A stretch of DNA of 64,000 bases from Paracidovorax konjaci (GTDB taxonomy: Bacteria > Pseudomonadota > Gammaproteobacteria > Burkholderiales > Burkholderiaceae_C): NCBI RefSeq assembly GCF_900112675.1, contig NZ_FOMQ01000004.1, positions 62,001 to 126,000 on the forward strand, written 5' to 3'. Shown piece after piece: positions 63,321-64,000 of the stretch. The notes beneath the pieces were generated by a model. It had not been told where the DNA came from. It made no database searches and worked only from the letters and a program-made list of their open reading frames with translations. How positions within the stretch are numbered: position 1 is the first letter of the stretch; each line of letters starts with the position of its first letter. The translations under genes and the position numbers were made by a program.

Positions 63321-64000
63321 AACAATAACTGGTGAATACTTTAGCCAGGGTGAAATTTGTTTTCATGAAGGGTTAAATATAATCTTGGGGGATGACGATG
63401 CGCGTAACTCCATCGGAAAATCCACGGTTTTAATGGTGATCGATTTCGTTATGGGAGGCTCAACCTTCCTGGCGGACGAGGCGGGTGTTATTAGGGAGTT
63501 GGGACATCATCATTACAACTTCTCCCTGGAATTCAATAGCGAGATTTTTTACTTTTCGCGCGATACAGCCTCACCGGAGGTCATTCAAATTTGCGATGAA
63601 AAGTACATCCGGATTGGCGAGATTTCGCTTGATGAATTCAAGAAATTCTTGAAATCAGGGTACGGACTGGAAGATTTGGAGACGTCTTTTCGGTCAGTAG
63701 TCAATCCTTTCTCGCGGATATGGAGAAAGGGCGGTCTGGATCCGAACCAGCCATTTGTCGGTGCAGCAAAAGAGGCGAATGCCATTGCAATCGCTAGAAT
63801 TATTGACCTGTTTGAGCGAAGCGCCGACATCGCTGCTGAGCGGGCTGTCCTTGAAGTGCAAAAGGAAAAGAAATCACTCATAAATAAATCCATGGGTGCA
63901 AATATAATTCCAAGCATCAATAGGAAAAAGCGTGAGGAGAATATCCGACTGATTGAGGAGAATGGCGGAAAGATTCAGCAACTCAAGGAGGGTTTTGGTG
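63314..64000 (+). CDS. ABC-3C ATPase, DUF2326-like, partial (runs off window)
   Basis: The first 229 codons are visible with no stop. The N-terminal MLKTITGEYFSQGEICFHEG precedes an unusual P-loop, LGDDDARNSIGKSTVLMVIDF (Walker A end GKST, Lys37). That spacing is characteristic of SMC/RecF-like ATPases with DUF2326. After about residue 190 a coiled-coil begins (KKEKKSLINKS, IPSINRKKREENIRLIEENG). In ABC-3C systems this ATPase senses the trigger and controls the effector. The remaining C-terminal half lies beyond the window. Confidence 0.85.

Noticed and set aside
1-64000. CRISPR arrays
   Set aside because: No regularly spaced direct repeats of 24-40 bp were seen; the only tandem repeats are coding (Ala-Pro in the OmpA gene, His-Asp in cadA).

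Overview
The window looks like part of a beta-proteobacterial chromosome, most likely Acidovorax or another member of the Comamonadaceae. The basis is the high-GC backbone, the serC-pheA-tyrA-(aroA/cmk fusion)-rpsA-ihfB-lapA-lapB gene order, the bifunctional aroA/cmk gene itself, and a tmRNA tag reading ANDERFALAA. No database search was possible; assignments rest on reading motifs, start sites and context.

Layout. (1) 1-14.8 kb is core chromosome. Leftward genes are a ComEA-like HhH protein, lapB, lapA, ihfB, rpsA, aroA-cmk, tyrA, pheA, serC and gyrA; rightward genes are an OmpA-family protein, ubiG and gph. (2) 14.8-23.9 kb is an insertion at the tmRNA gene. The ssrA copy next to gph is cut in its T-loop. 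A five-gene rightward operon follows (tyrosine recombinase, 1116-aa recombinase with a Cys cluster, two small proteins, RecD2-like helicase), and then a second, complete ssrA that differs in sequence. A 22-bp identical core marks both ends. The element carries no visible cargo. (3) 24.2-25.8 kb is an internally deleted IS66-family element with recognisable ends and an 8-bp target duplication. (4) 26.0-56.3 kb is accessory DNA dominated by metal resistance: a CopRS-like two-component system, a copper operon (CopK-like protein, outer-membrane factor, multicopper oxidase, cupredoxin, CusF, P-type ATPase, creatininase-like protein, beta-propeller), a CopZ-like chaperone, a CusCBA-F Cu/Ag efflux operon, an orphan motA, cadR/cadA, an lspA-dsbB-dsbA-sco redox cassette and a CDF exporter. 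(5) 56.3-59.8 kb is a GC-rich leftward arsenic operon, arsR-arsC(LMW-PTP)-arsB-arsC(Grx)-arsH. Its next gene, an MFS transporter, is cut after about 26 codons by the edge of the metal region. (6) 59.8-64 kb is lower-GC accessory DNA with defence-type genes: a zinc-ribbon protein, an Mrr-like nuclease, and a three-gene ABC-three-component (ABC-3C) type system (HNH protein, small middle component, DUF2326-like ATPase) whose ATPase runs off the window.

How the genes work together. The copper genes would cover sensing (CopRS), cytoplasmic export (P-type ATPase with CopZ), periplasmic oxidation and buffering (multicopper oxidase, CopK, CusF, cupredoxin) and trans-envelope efflux (CusCBA). CadA/CadR and the CDF protein cover Cd/Zn, and the ars operon covers arsenate and arsenite. 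The most unusual structure is the tmRNA-targeted element, which brings its own tmRNA gene and a recombinase set resembling the gamma-mobile-trio or Tn554 type joined to a RecD-like helicase.
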